DNA of 52,049 nt, taken from the NCBI GenBank assembly GCA_016286665.1, contig JAEETX010000009.1, forward strand, positions 1 through 52,049, read 5' to 3'. The notes under the pieces were generated by a model, which saw only the letters and a list, made by a program, of their open reading frames with translations, searched no databases and was not told where the DNA came from. Positions within the stretch are counted from its first letter, which is position 1. Each line of letters begins with the position of its first letter. This stretch comes from Oscillospiraceae bacterium (lineage in GTDB: Bacteria > Bacillota > Clostridia > Oscillospirales > Oscillospiraceae). Positions 32,698-40,939 of the stretch are shown here, piece after piece. The position numbers and the translations under genes were made by a program.

Positions 32698-33681
32698 ATG
32701 GCAAACACAGGCACTTTTCGCAGCGCGATCAACGGATTCCACCGTCAGGACGTGATGGATTATCTGGAATCCGCCTCTCAGCGTTACGAAACGCTGAAAA
32801 AGGAACGCAACGAGCTGGACCGCATCCGCACGGAGCAGCAGGCCAGACTGAAGGAGCTGGAGGAAGCTCAGGCGGAATTCACCGCGCAGAAGGAGCAGCT
32901 TGCGCAGCTTCAGGCAGAGGCTGAGCCTCTGCGTCAGCAGTTGGCCGACGCAGAGGCTGTGAGCGAAAGCCTGAAAGAGCAGCATGCGCAGCTTTCCGAC
33001 GAGCTGGCAGCGCAGCGGGAAGTGAATGAGGGAATGCGCCGCCAGCTCGTCCAGATCACGGCGGAAAAGGAAGCGGCGGAGGCAGCGCCCAAGGAGGACC
33101 CCGCGGTGGTCCAGGCCCTGCGCAGCGAGCTCGAAGCCCTGAAAGCGCAGCTGCGGGAAGCGGAGGAACAGCACGCCGAGACCGCCCGCCGGGCTGCGGA
33201 ATACGACAGCCTGCGGGATCGCATCGCCACCCTGGAGCTGAACGCCTCCCGCCGGGCCGCGGACATCGAGCAGTCTGCCCGGACGGAAGCCCATACGCTG
33301 ATGGAGCGGACGGAGCAGGAGGCCAGGGAGATCATGGAAAAGGCGGAAAAGGACGCCGCAGCCCTGCTGGAAAAAGCAAAGCAGGAAGACGCCGATCTCG
33401 GCCAGCGCCGGGAAGAAAGCTTCCGCAGCTTCCGCGAATCCCTTTTCGGCGCGGCCAAGGACACGGAAGCGAGCTCCGGCCTGATTTCCGACGAGCTCAC
33501 GCGCCTGGGCGAGAAGCTGCGGGGGATCGTCTCCTCCCTGACGAGCACCGCCGGCATCTTCGCGACCAGGGAAACGCCCGCAGCGGCGGAGACGGAGAAC
33601 GTCGACGCTCCGGAAGGTTCTGACGAAAAGCCCGCAGAAGAAACCGGCGACGCTCCGGAACATCGGTGCTGCGATGAGTGA
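32698..33681 (+). CDS. DivIVA-like coiled-coil protein
   Basis: A 327-residue cytosolic protein. The N-terminus FRSAINGFHRQDVMDYLESA resembles the membrane-binding head of DivIVA/GpsB (FxxxxxGYxxxEVDxFL). Residues about 30-260 form long coiled coils rich in Glu, Gln, Ala and Leu; the last 40 are acidic and disordered. DivIVA proteins mark curved membrane at poles and septa and recruit division or sporulation partners. AAAGGAGACGGATAATC precedes the ATG, 44 bases after rhaD, and the end overlaps the nitroreductase by 8 bases. Its placement among catabolic genes is odd. A generic coiled-coil protein is the alternative. Confidence 0.72.
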   Translation: MANTGTFRSAINGFHRQDVMDYLESASQRYETLKKERNELDRIRTEQQARLKELEEAQAEFTAQKEQLAQLQAEAEPLRQQLADAEAVSESLKEQHAQLSDELAAQREVNEGMRRQLVQITAEKEAAEAAPKEDPAVVQALRSELEALKAQLREAEEQHAETARRAAEYDSLRDRIATLELNASRRAADIEQSARTEAHTLMERTEQEAREIMEKAEKDAAALLEKAKQEDADLGQRREESFRSFRESLFGAAKDTEASSGLISDELTRLGEKLRGIVSSLTSTAGIFATRETPAAAETENVDAPEGSDEKPAEETGDAPEHRCCDE

Positions 33682-34438
33682 CCGTCTTGCAGCCCAGGTC
33701 CTGCGGAGAAAGAGCTTCCGCAGCTTTCGGGAGGATGCGCCGGATGCGCAGCTGATGGAAGACCTGGTGGATTTTCTTTCCGGTCTGACGCCGCCGGAGC
33801 CCGATATCGACTGGAATTTCGATACGCTCCCCTATCTGGATATGGTAAAGCTCTGCATCAAGGAGCCGGGAGTAAAAGCGCCTATGTATCTGCTGCTGCG
33901 GGCGGAACGGAAGCGTTTCAGCCTGCAGAACTGCGGGTATCTGGGGGAAATGGCGGTCCTCTGGCTGACGGAACGCAACGTGGCGACCTGCTGGCAGGGC
34001 AGCGCCGGCATCACCAGAGAGAATGATTTTCCCGGCAGCCTGCCCTTTGTGACGGCCGTGGCCCTGGGCTATTCCGACGAACCCTTCCGGGAAAGCGCTT
34101 CGGAATTTGACCGGCTGCCCTATGACAAGCTCGTCTTCAACCGGGTGGACGCCTACCGTCCCATTCTGGAGCTGGGCCGCCTTGCCCCCACCTCCTATAA
34201 CCGGCAGCCCTGCGTTTTCGTCACCGACGACCGGCAGCGCATCCATCTGTTCCGCAAGCAGAAGCTCTTTGCCAATCCGGTGACGGAATTCGAGCAGTGC
34301 GTGGACTGCGGCGCGGCCTTGGCGCACCTGGAGGTCGGCGCGCGGGATGCGGGCTATGATCCGAAGATCGAACGCCTCTATCCCGTCCCCAGATTCAAGA
34401 AAAATCTTGCCTATCAGGCCTCCGTCGTCCTCGCATAG
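33674..34438 (+). CDS. Nitroreductase-family flavoprotein (TM1586 type)
   Basis: A 254-residue FMN-binding fold. RRKSFRSFREDAP is the N-terminal FMN-phosphate contact region; LGRLAPTSYNRQPCVFV matches the second conserved segment, and DCGAALAHLEVGARDAGYDP the C-terminal one. The arrangement, with duplicated half-domains in a single chain, fits the Thermotoga TM1586 nitroreductase branch. Substrate unknown; such enzymes reduce quinones, nitro compounds or enones with NAD(P)H. It starts within the end of the DivIVA-like gene, so it is translationally coupled to it. Confidence 0.82.
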   Translation: MSDRLAAQVLRRKSFRSFREDAPDAQLMEDLVDFLSGLTPPEPDIDWNFDTLPYLDMVKLCIKEPGVKAPMYLLLRAERKRFSLQNCGYLGEMAVLWLTERNVATCWQGSAGITRENDFPGSLPFVTAVALGYSDEPFRESASEFDRLPYDKLVFNRVDAYRPILELGRLAPTSYNRQPCVFVTDDRQRIHLFRKQKLFANPVTEFEQCVDCGAALAHLEVGARDAGYDPKIERLYPVPRFKKNLAYQASVVLA

Positions 34439-34449
34439 AGACAAATCAA

Positions 34450-34475
34450 CCGCAGGCAATGGTTTCCGCCTGCGG
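34450..34475 (+). terminator. Weak hairpin after the nitroreductase gene
   Basis: CCGCAGGC / GCCTGCGG, 8-bp stem with a 10-base loop, followed by CTTGTCG. It may partly end the SDR-nitroreductase transcript; no promoter is evident between it and the next gene. Confidence 0.5.
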
Positions 34476-34511
34476 CTTGTCGAAACAAAAATCGGAAATG
34501 AGGAAGAAAAC

Positions 34512-36785
34512 ATGAGGATCCATCCCTCCCTTCGGATGATCGCCGCCCTGTTTCTCTGCTTCGCCCTCCTTCTGGGAACCGCCGTTCTTCCCGTTCGGGC
34601 GGTCATGTCCACGGAGGAAAAGGCGGATGCGCTGTATTCCATGGGGCTGTTCAAGGGCAAAGGCACCCTTCCGGACGGCAGCCCGAACTATGCCCTGGAA
34701 GACAGCGCCAGCCGCAGCGAAGCCGCCACCATGCTCATTCGCCTTTTGGGAAAAGAACAGAAGGCTTCGGCACAGCTGTCCGCCGGAGCGCTCAAGGACG
34801 TGTTCACGGACGTCCCCAAATGGGCAAAGGCCAACGTGGCCTGGCTGTATGAAAACAGCTATGTCAACGGGATCGGTGGGACGCTTTACGGCGGCGGCGG
34901 AGAATACACCGTCACCGCCCAGCAGTTCGCCGCCATGGTGCTGCGCAGCCTCGGCTACCAGGAATCCGCCGGGGATTTCCGCTATGCCGACGCGCTCAGC
35001 TTCGCCGTAGACCGCGGACTGCTGACCGACGCGCAAAAGGACGCCTGGGCCTCGGATTTCCGCCGGGCCGGGATGGTGGAGATGTGCTATAATGCGCTGT
35101 ACCTCCCCATGCGGCAGTCGGACCTGACGCTGCTCCAGAAGCTCACCTACGACGGCATCTTCCGCGCCGGGACCGGGCCCGATCCTGAGCCGGTACAGCT
35201 GAGCCTGAACCTCAAATACAAGGGCGGCGGGAAGACCGATCCCTGGTCTGTGGAGGAAGTGCAATCCGCCGTCTCGCCGCTCTGCGCGGATTTCGACGGC
35301 GACGGAGAGACGGAGATCCTTTTCGTCTTCCACTCCATCTACTGTCTGGACGGCGATACGGGCAATATCGAGTGGTTCGTCCCCTCCGGCCACGATATCA
35401 CCGAGGGGCTGACGGTGATGGATATCTACAGCCCCGACTACCAGTGCTTCGGCGTGCCCGGCGGCCTGAGTCCCATGTATATGGATGTGGACGGCGACGG
35501 GGTCCGGGAGATCGTCACCTTCCACAACGACCGGGCCGGGACCACGCTGGTGGGGATCTACGACGCCCGCGGCGCCTTCAAATACCGCTGGACCACGGAC
35601 AAAAAGGTCATCGCCGCGCATATCTCCGACCTGAACGGGGACGGCAGGTGCGAATTTGCCTTTGGTTACGGCGTGGGTCCCGGCGGGATACCCTCCCTGG
35701 CCCTCTACGATCTGAACGGGCAGATGCTCCCCGGCTGGCCCAAGGTACAGGGCTACGGCTTCTATTCCGACTCCATCACCTCTCTGGACCTGGACGGAGA
35801 CGGCAGCAAGGAGCTGGTGATGCTCTACGACGAGGAGCATGTCCCCGCCTATCACATGGACGGGACGCCGGTCATCGCTGCCGGCGGGGTCTATGCGGGT
35901 CTGGAATGGGGCGGTCTTCCGGTGTGCGAAAGCATCCTCCAGGAGGAAGCGCTTGCGGATTGGGCCGCCAATCACGACGTGAACCGCCGCGCCTCCGCTA
36001 CCAACGACCTGATCCTGGGAAGCACCCGTGAAAAGAAGAACTGCATCATGGGCACCTACGGCAGCGTCGTTCCCGCCGATGTGGACGGGGACGGGACCAC
36101 GGAGCTGGTCTTCACCTGCATGATGGTGGACGGGAGCCTTGTCATGCGCAATGACGGCAACACCTTCGACGGGGTCGCCCGCTACTTTACCGCTTTTATC
36201 CTGAACACCGACCGCACCCGCTATGTCAATGAAGAACTGGGCTTTGACTGGCGGCAGATGCCCACGGACACGGGCGTCATCCGCGGCATGGGAGCGGAAA
36301 ACATCCTCCGGCCGGACAACTCCCCCGTCTGCGGAGATGTGGACGGCGACGGTTTCCAGGAAATCCTGTTCAGCTCCCACGACGGACGGATGCACTGCTT
36401 CAGCCTGGACTGCACGGAGCACGGGGCCTGGCCCTTCGCCCTCTCCGGCCGTGCGGACGGGGACAGCCTGACCTTTGCCACCAAGCCCATCGCCGCCGAC
36501 CTGAACGGCGACGGCACGCTGGAGGTGATTTTCGCCAGCTATACGGAAAGCGATCAGGTGGAGCGCCGGGGCAGGCTCTTCGTGCTGGACTGCCTGGGCA
36601 GGCTGCTGGCGGAAGAGGTGCTGCCGCCCATGTGGGGACTCCAGGGAGACACGGACGTTTACTATGCCAACGGCGCCATGGCCGCGCCCGCCGTTGCCGA
36701 TGTGGACGGCGACGGGCTTCCGGAGATCGTGGTGACGACCCTGAACTGCGGCGTCTGCGTCTATGACGTGGCGTCTGGCAGCTGA
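34512..36785 (+). CDS. Secreted SLH-like protein with eight VCBS/FG-GAP calcium repeats
   Basis: A 757-residue exported protein. A signal peptide (MIAALFLCFALLLGTAVLPV) leads to a region (about 35-225) with SLH-type repeats (FTDVPKWAKANVAWLYENSY is the clearest), which would bind the cell wall. Residues 255-757 form a beta-propeller-like array with eight calcium loops: DFDGDGETE, DVDGDGVRE, DLNGDGRCE, DLDGDGSKE, DVDGDGTTE, DVDGDGFQE, DLNGDGTLE and DVDGDGLPE, at about 260, 325, 373, 427, 523, 610, 663 and 730. Such FG-GAP/VCBS propellers mediate adhesion or polysaccharide binding. The ATG at 34512 follows GAGGAAGAAAA. No catalytic domain is seen. Ligand unknown. Confidence 0.85.
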   Translation: MRIHPSLRMIAALFLCFALLLGTAVLPVRAVMSTEEKADALYSMGLFKGKGTLPDGSPNYALEDSASRSEAATMLIRLLGKEQKASAQLSAGALKDVFTDVPKWAKANVAWLYENSYVNGIGGTLYGGGGEYTVTAQQFAAMVLRSLGYQESAGDFRYADALSFAVDRGLLTDAQKDAWASDFRRAGMVEMCYNALYLPMRQSDLTLLQKLTYDGIFRAGTGPDPEPVQLSLNLKYKGGGKTDPWSVEEVQSAVSPLCADFDGDGETEILFVFHSIYCLDGDTGNIEWFVPSGHDITEGLTVMDIYSPDYQCFGVPGGLSPMYMDVDGDGVREIVTFHNDRAGTTLVGIYDARGAFKYRWTTDKKVIAAHISDLNGDGRCEFAFGYGVGPGGIPSLALYDLNGQMLPGWPKVQGYGFYSDSITSLDLDGDGSKELVMLYDEEHVPAYHMDGTPVIAAGGVYAGLEWGGLPVCESILQEEALADWAANHDVNRRASATNDLILGSTREKKNCIMGTYGSVVPADVDGDGTTELVFTCMMVDGSLVMRNDGNTFDGVARYFTAFILNTDRTRYVNEELGFDWRQMPTDTGVIRGMGAENILRPDNSPVCGDVDGDGFQEILFSSHDGRMHCFSLDCTEHGAWPFALSGRADGDSLTFATKPIAADLNGDGTLEVIFASYTESDQVERRGRLFVLDCLGRLLAEEVLPPMWGLQGDTDVYYANGAMAAPAVADVDGDGLPEIVVTTLNCGVCVYDVASGS

Positions 36786-36805
36786 TACAAAAAGAATAAT
36801 ATAAT

Positions 36806-36857
36806 CCGGGCAGGAAGCCGGCGGCATATCCGCAGGTTTCCTGCCCGGTTCGTTTTT
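36806..36857. terminator. Bidirectional terminator
   Basis: CCGGGCAGGAA (36806-36816) pairs with TTCCTGCCCGG (36838-36848) around a GC-rich inner hairpin, then TTCGTTTTT on the plus strand and a U-rich tail on the minus strand. It separates the surface-protein gene from asnS. Confidence 0.85.
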
Positions 36858-36863
36858 CGGCAC

Positions 36864-38258
36864 TCAGAAGTCGGCGCTGCCGGTGGTGCGGGGGAAGGGA
36901 ATGACGTCGCGGATGTTGCCCACGCCCGTTAAGTACATGATGAGGCGCTCGAAGCCCAGGCCGAAGCCGGCATGGCGGGTGCCGCCGTAGCGGCGCAGGT
37001 CCAGATACCAGTCGTAGCCGCTCTTGTCCAGCCCCAGCTCCTCCATCCGCTTTTCCAGCACGTCCAGCCGTTCCTCACGCTGGCTGCCGCCGATGATCTC
37101 CCCGATACCGGGGGCCAGGCAGTCCGCCGCGGCCACGGTCTTTCCGTCGTCGTTGAGGCGCATGTAGAATGCCTTGATCTCCTTGGGGTAATCCGTCACG
37201 AAGACGGGCTTGCCGAACTGCTTCTCCGTCAGATAGCGCTCATGCTCCGTCTGCAGGTCGCAGCCCCAATACACCGGATACTTGAATTCCGCGCCGGAGT
37301 TTTTGAGGATCTCCACCGCCTCGGTATAGCTGACGCGGGCAAACTCGGAGGAGGCCACCAGCTCCAGCCGCTCCTTCAGGCCCTTGTCCACAAAGCTGGT
37401 GAGGAATTCGATCTCCTGGGTGCAGGTATCCAGCACCTTGCGGATCACGAATTTCAGCATGTCCTCCGCCAGGTCCATGTCGTCCGCCAGGTCGGCAAAG
37501 GCGATCTCCGGCTCGATCATCCAGAATTCGGCGGCGTGGCGGGTGGTGTTGGAGTTCTCCGCCCGGAAGGTGGGTCCGAAGGTGTAGATGTTTCCGAAGG
37601 CCATGGCGTAGGTCTCGCCGTTGAGCTGGCCTGACACCGTCAGGCTGGTCATCTTCCCGAAGAAATCCTGGCTCCAGTCCACTTCGCCCGTCTCGGTCAG
37701 GGGCGGGTCCTTGGGGTCCAGCGTGGTGACGCGGAACATCTCCCCCGCGCCTTCGCAGTCGCTGCCGGTGATCAGGGGGGTGTTGACATACACGAAGCCC
37801 CGCTCCTGGAAGAAGCTGTGGATGGCAAAGGCCGCCACGCTGCGGATGCGGAACACGGCGGAAAACAGGTTCGTCCGGGGCCGCAGATGGGCCACCGTCC
37901 GCAGATATTCCACGCTGTGCCGCTTCTTCTGCAGGGGATATTCCGGCGCGCTGGCGCCCTCCAGCTCGATGGAGGAGGCCTTCAGCTCAAAGGGCTGCTT
38001 GGCTTCCGGAGTCAGGGTAAAGGTCCCCTTCACCACAAAGGAAGCGCCCACATTCTGCCGGGCGACGTCCTTATAGTTCTCCACCACGCCGTCGGCAAAC
38101 ACCACCTGCAGGCCCTTGAAGCAGCTGCCGTCGTTCAGCTCCAGGAAGCCGAAGCTTTTCATGTCCCGGATGGTACGAGCCCAGCCGCCGACGGTGATCT
38201 CTTTTCCGGCATAGTCGCCGGGTGCGCGATAAAGCTCGCTGATGTAGATTCTTTCCAT
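36864..38258 (-). CDS. asnS: Asparaginyl-tRNA synthetase
   Basis: A 464-residue class IIb synthetase. It has an N-terminal OB-fold anticodon domain ([20 protein letters not shown]) and a catalytic domain with motif 2 [20 protein letters not shown] and motif 3 [27 protein letters not shown] identifies it as AsnS rather than AspS. I use the ATG at 38258, with GGAAG eight bases upstream; two slightly earlier in-frame starts (ATG, TTG) have poorer spacing. It lies 26 bases after lgt and ends at a strong terminator, so it is the last gene of a yfmF-lgt-asnS run. Confidence 0.96.
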   Translation of the reverse strand: MERIYISELYRAPGDYAGKEITVGGWARTIRDMKSFGFLELNDGSCFKGLQVVFADGVVENYKDVARQNVGASFVVKGTFTLTPEAKQPFELKASSIELEGASAPEYPLQKKRHSVEYLRTVAHLRPRTNLFSAVFRIRSVAAFAIHSFFQERGFVYVNTPLITGSDCEGAGEMFRVTTLDPKDPPLTETGEVDWSQDFFGKMTSLTVSGQLNGETYAMAFGNIYTFGPTFRAENSNTTRHAAEFWMIEPEIAFADLADDMDLAEDMLKFVIRKVLDTCTQEIEFLTSFVDKGLKERLELVASSEFARVSYTEAVEILKNSGAEFKYPVYWGCDLQTEHERYLTEKQFGKPVFVTDYPKEIKAFYMRLNDDGKTVAAADCLAPGIGEIIGGSQREERLDVLEKRMEELGLDKSGYDWYLDLRRYGGTRHAGFGLGFERLIMYLTGVGNIRDVIPFPRTTGSADF

Positions 38259-38284
38259 AGTCATTACTTCCAATTCTTATAGTA

Positions 38285-39529
38285 TCATAGTTCTTCCGAA
38301 GACTCCGGTTTCTCCGGCGCTGCGGTTTCTTCCCCTTCCGGCGGCGCCGGCGGTTCCTCCGGCGTTTCCCCGCCCGTTTCCGCTTCCGCGTCCGCAAACA
38401 CGGCTTCCACGGTTCTGCGCAGCTGCGACGCTTCCGCTTCCTCCGCTTCGGCCAGAGCTTCGGCGGTTTCTTCCGCGGCCTCCGTCAACGCGTCCGCATC
38501 GTCGCCCACAGCGGCATTCTCGATCGCTTCCTCGATCTTCTCCTCCGCCTCCTGGGCTGCGCCGCCGCCGAGGATGCGGAAAGCGTCGCTGAGTTCCTCG
38601 TCGAAACGCTCCTCCGACATCAGCTCCGCAGACGGTTCCGCCTCCGTTTTCTCTCCCGCTTCCGCAGCGGCCTTTCGATCCCGGTTCAGCCAGAGCTCCT
38701 CCGGCTCCGGACGACGGAAGACCAGGACATAGAGCATGATCCCCAGGGCAAAGAGACAGGTGAGGCCCGCCAGCAGCTGGCTGACCCGCAGATTGGTCGA
38801 GCCGACATAAAGGCTGTCGGTACGCAGGCCCTCGATAAACAGCCGACCCAGTCCGTACCAGGCCAGGTAGCACAGGAACATCTGCCCGTCGAACTTCCGC
38901 TTCTTCCGCAGGACAAAATGGAGCAGCAGGAAGCCCAGCACATTCCACAGGCTCTCATACAGGAACGTCGGATGATAGTAGAAGGTCTTGTAGGAATACA
39001 CGAGGCCCATGCGCCAGGGCGCCATCGTCTCCGTGCCGTGGGCTTCCCGGTTGGTGAAGTTGCCCCAGCGGCCGATGGCCTGCCCGATCAGCAGGCCGAA
39101 GGAGATCACATCCAGCATGGCCCTGGAGCTGATCTTCTTGATCCTGGTGGCGATCACGAGGCCGATGACGCCGCCGATGACGCCGCCGTAGATGGCGAGA
39201 CCGCCCTCCCAGACGGCGATGATGTCCCGCAGGTCGCCAAACCCGTCGAAATACGGATTCAGGCCGCTGGCGTCGCGGTAGAAGATGACATAATAGAGCC
39301 TGGCCCCGATGATGCCCAGAGGCACCCCCCAGATCAGGGTGTCGATCACATCATCCTCGCTGAGACCGAAATCCTTGGCGTGCTTGACGGTGTAGATCAC
39401 AGCAAGCAGGAATCCGAAAGCGATGATGACGCCGTACCAGTAGATTTTCCAGCCGAACAGGGTGAAATACGGCAGGAAATTCCATTCAAAGTCTCCCAGC
39501 AGCGGAAAGGTAATGCCGGGTATCTCCAT
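38285..39529 (-). CDS. lgt: Prolipoprotein diacylglyceryl transferase with long acidic C-terminal extension
   Basis: A 414-residue membrane enzyme that attaches diacylglycerol to the lipobox Cys of prolipoproteins, such as the TlpA-like lipoprotein in this window. The Lgt signature is GRWGNFTNREAHG (153-165), with the catalytic-region YGGVIGGVIG and HPTFLYESLWN also present and seven helices. The enzyme core ends near residue 275. Residues 276-414 are an extra Glu/Ala-rich acidic tail with no recognisable domain, absent from standard Lgt of about 280 residues. Because the last helix exits to the cytoplasm, the tail should be cytosolic. GAAAGGAGGGCTCGT precedes the ATG. Operon with yfmF and asnS. 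Confidence 0.93.
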   Translation of the reverse strand: MEIPGITFPLLGDFEWNFLPYFTLFGWKIYWYGVIIAFGFLLAVIYTVKHAKDFGLSEDDVIDTLIWGVPLGIIGARLYYVIFYRDASGLNPYFDGFGDLRDIIAVWEGGLAIYGGVIGGVIGLVIATRIKKISSRAMLDVISFGLLIGQAIGRWGNFTNREAHGTETMAPWRMGLVYSYKTFYYHPTFLYESLWNVLGFLLLHFVLRKKRKFDGQMFLCYLAWYGLGRLFIEGLRTDSLYVGSTNLRVSQLLAGLTCLFALGIMLYVLVFRRPEPEELWLNRDRKAAAEAGEKTEAEPSAELMSEERFDEELSDAFRILGGGAAQEAEEKIEEAIENAAVGDDADALTEAAEETAEALAEAEEAEASQLRRTVEAVFADAEAETGGETPEEPPAPPEGEETAAPEKPESSEEL

Positions 39530-39566
39530 ACGAGCCCTCCTTTCAAATCAGGGCGACCGCTTCCGC

Positions 39567-40868
39567 TTATACTTCCGCGAATGCTTCCGAAACGCGATCC
39601 TCAGTTCTTCCCCGGAGCAGGCAGACCAGCTCCGGCGACATATTTGCGGCGATGCGCATCACATCCTCCGGACTGACCTCGGCGGCCAGGGCCGCATACT
39701 GCTGCAGGTCGCCGCCATAGCCCAGCAGATTCTGCTCCAGGCGGAAATCGCAGAGCGCGGTGGGCTCGTCCAGAGCGCGGAGATAAGCGGCGGCGACGTT
39801 TTTCCGGGCGGCGTCCAGTTCTTCGGCAGCGATCCTTCCTTCCGCCAGCTCCCGCAGCTCCGCGAGGATGTCTTTCTCCGCTTCCTCCCCGCTGCCGGCG
39901 CCGATCCCGGCGGAAACCAGCATGACCCCCTGAAAACGGTCCACGCAGCTGTCCGCCCAGTCACACCCCTGAAGCTTCCCCTGCACGTTCCGGCGCAAAC
40001 GGGATTCCTCGCCGCCGCCGAACAGCGCATGGAAGACGGCCAGGGCCGGATCATCCGCCGGCCCGCTTCGGCGGCAGCGGAACCCCAGCGTCAGGGTCTC
40101 CCCCTCCGCATCCGTTTCCTCCGTCACGCGCCGCAGCTCCCCGCCGCTCTTTGGCATCTCCGGTTCCGGCAAAAGACGGCTCCCGCCGCCGGGCAGGGTC
40201 ATGAAGGCGCGGCGGACCGCTTCCTCTACCCTTCCGTGCGCCGCGCTGCCGCAGTAGAACAGTTCCACCGGGGATGTGCGCAGGACTTCCCGGTAAAACT
40301 TCGTCAGCGGTTGGTAGCGGACGCGCAGGGCTTCCGCCGCTTCTCCCAGCGGGCAGACCCCGTAGGGCTCTCCGGCAAACATCCGCTGCCGGGTCCGCAG
40401 GACGGCACGGCTCCGGGGGTCGCTGTACGCTCTCCCGATCCGGTCATGGAGGGCCTGTCCCTCCTCGCGGACGTAGTCCTCCCGCAGGAGACCGCCCCGC
40501 GTCGCCGGGTCCAGCAGCATTTCGCCGCAGAGGCCGATGATCCCGGTCAGGGGATCCGCCCCGGGGGAGGTTTCCCCATTCTCCGGAAAGGACGCACGAA
40601 AACCGATGGACAGCGTATCCCCCATCTGGCCCAGGACCGGCTCCAGGGACGCGCCGCCAAGGCCGGTCAGGGCGGCGTCGATCCGCACCTTGTCCGGCAG
40701 CGTTCGGGTGCCGCGGCGCAGGACGGGCATCAGCAGCGCGTTGCGGGAAGCATCCGCCGCCCGCAGAGGCCGGAGCAGATGAACGCTGAAACAGGCGCGG
40801 GGAAATCGGTCCGTCCGGATCGTCGTCAGCCGGACGCCGGGAAACAGCTCCCGCGCGATTTCCTCCAT
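39567..40868 (-). CDS. yfmF: M16-like inactive peptidase homologue, YfmF type
   Basis: A 433-residue two-lobed M16 (insulinase-like) protein. LMPVLRRGTRTLPDKVRIDAAL followed by GLGGASL matches YfmF, the B. subtilis protein associated with 5-aminopentanol modification of EF-P; the zinc motif HxxEH is absent, as in YfmF. LFGGGEESRLRRNVQGKL and LALRDEPTALCDF-like segments match the second lobe. The active partner, YfmH, usually encoded next door, is not present in the window; lgt follows directly. The promoter is immediately upstream, and GAGGGGG precedes the ATG. A generic M16 scaffold protein is the alternative. Confidence 0.78.
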   Translation of the reverse strand: MEEIARELFPGVRLTTIRTDRFPRACFSVHLLRPLRAADASRNALLMPVLRRGTRTLPDKVRIDAALTGLGGASLEPVLGQMGDTLSIGFRASFPENGETSPGADPLTGIIGLCGEMLLDPATRGGLLREDYVREEGQALHDRIGRAYSDPRSRAVLRTRQRMFAGEPYGVCPLGEAAEALRVRYQPLTKFYREVLRTSPVELFYCGSAAHGRVEEAVRRAFMTLPGGGSRLLPEPEMPKSGGELRRVTEETDAEGETLTLGFRCRRSGPADDPALAVFHALFGGGEESRLRRNVQGKLQGCDWADSCVDRFQGVMLVSAGIGAGSGEEAEKDILAELRELAEGRIAAEELDAARKNVAAAYLRALDEPTALCDFRLEQNLLGYGGDLQQYAALAAEVSPEDVMRIAANMSPELVCLLRGRTEDRVSEAFAEV

Positions 40869-40901
40869 GACCGTGCGCCCCCTCTCTGTCCATAATAATG
40901 A

Positions 40902-40931
40902 ATTATATCATACTTATGGCTGTGGAAACAA
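40902..40931 (-). promoter_or_regulatory. Promoter of the yfmF-lgt-asnS operon
   Basis: On the minus strand TTGTTT (40926-40931), 18 bases, TATAAT (40902-40907). The -35 box overlaps the last bases before the glucan synthase stop. Confidence 0.58.
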
Positions 40932-40939
40932 TAGGGAAT

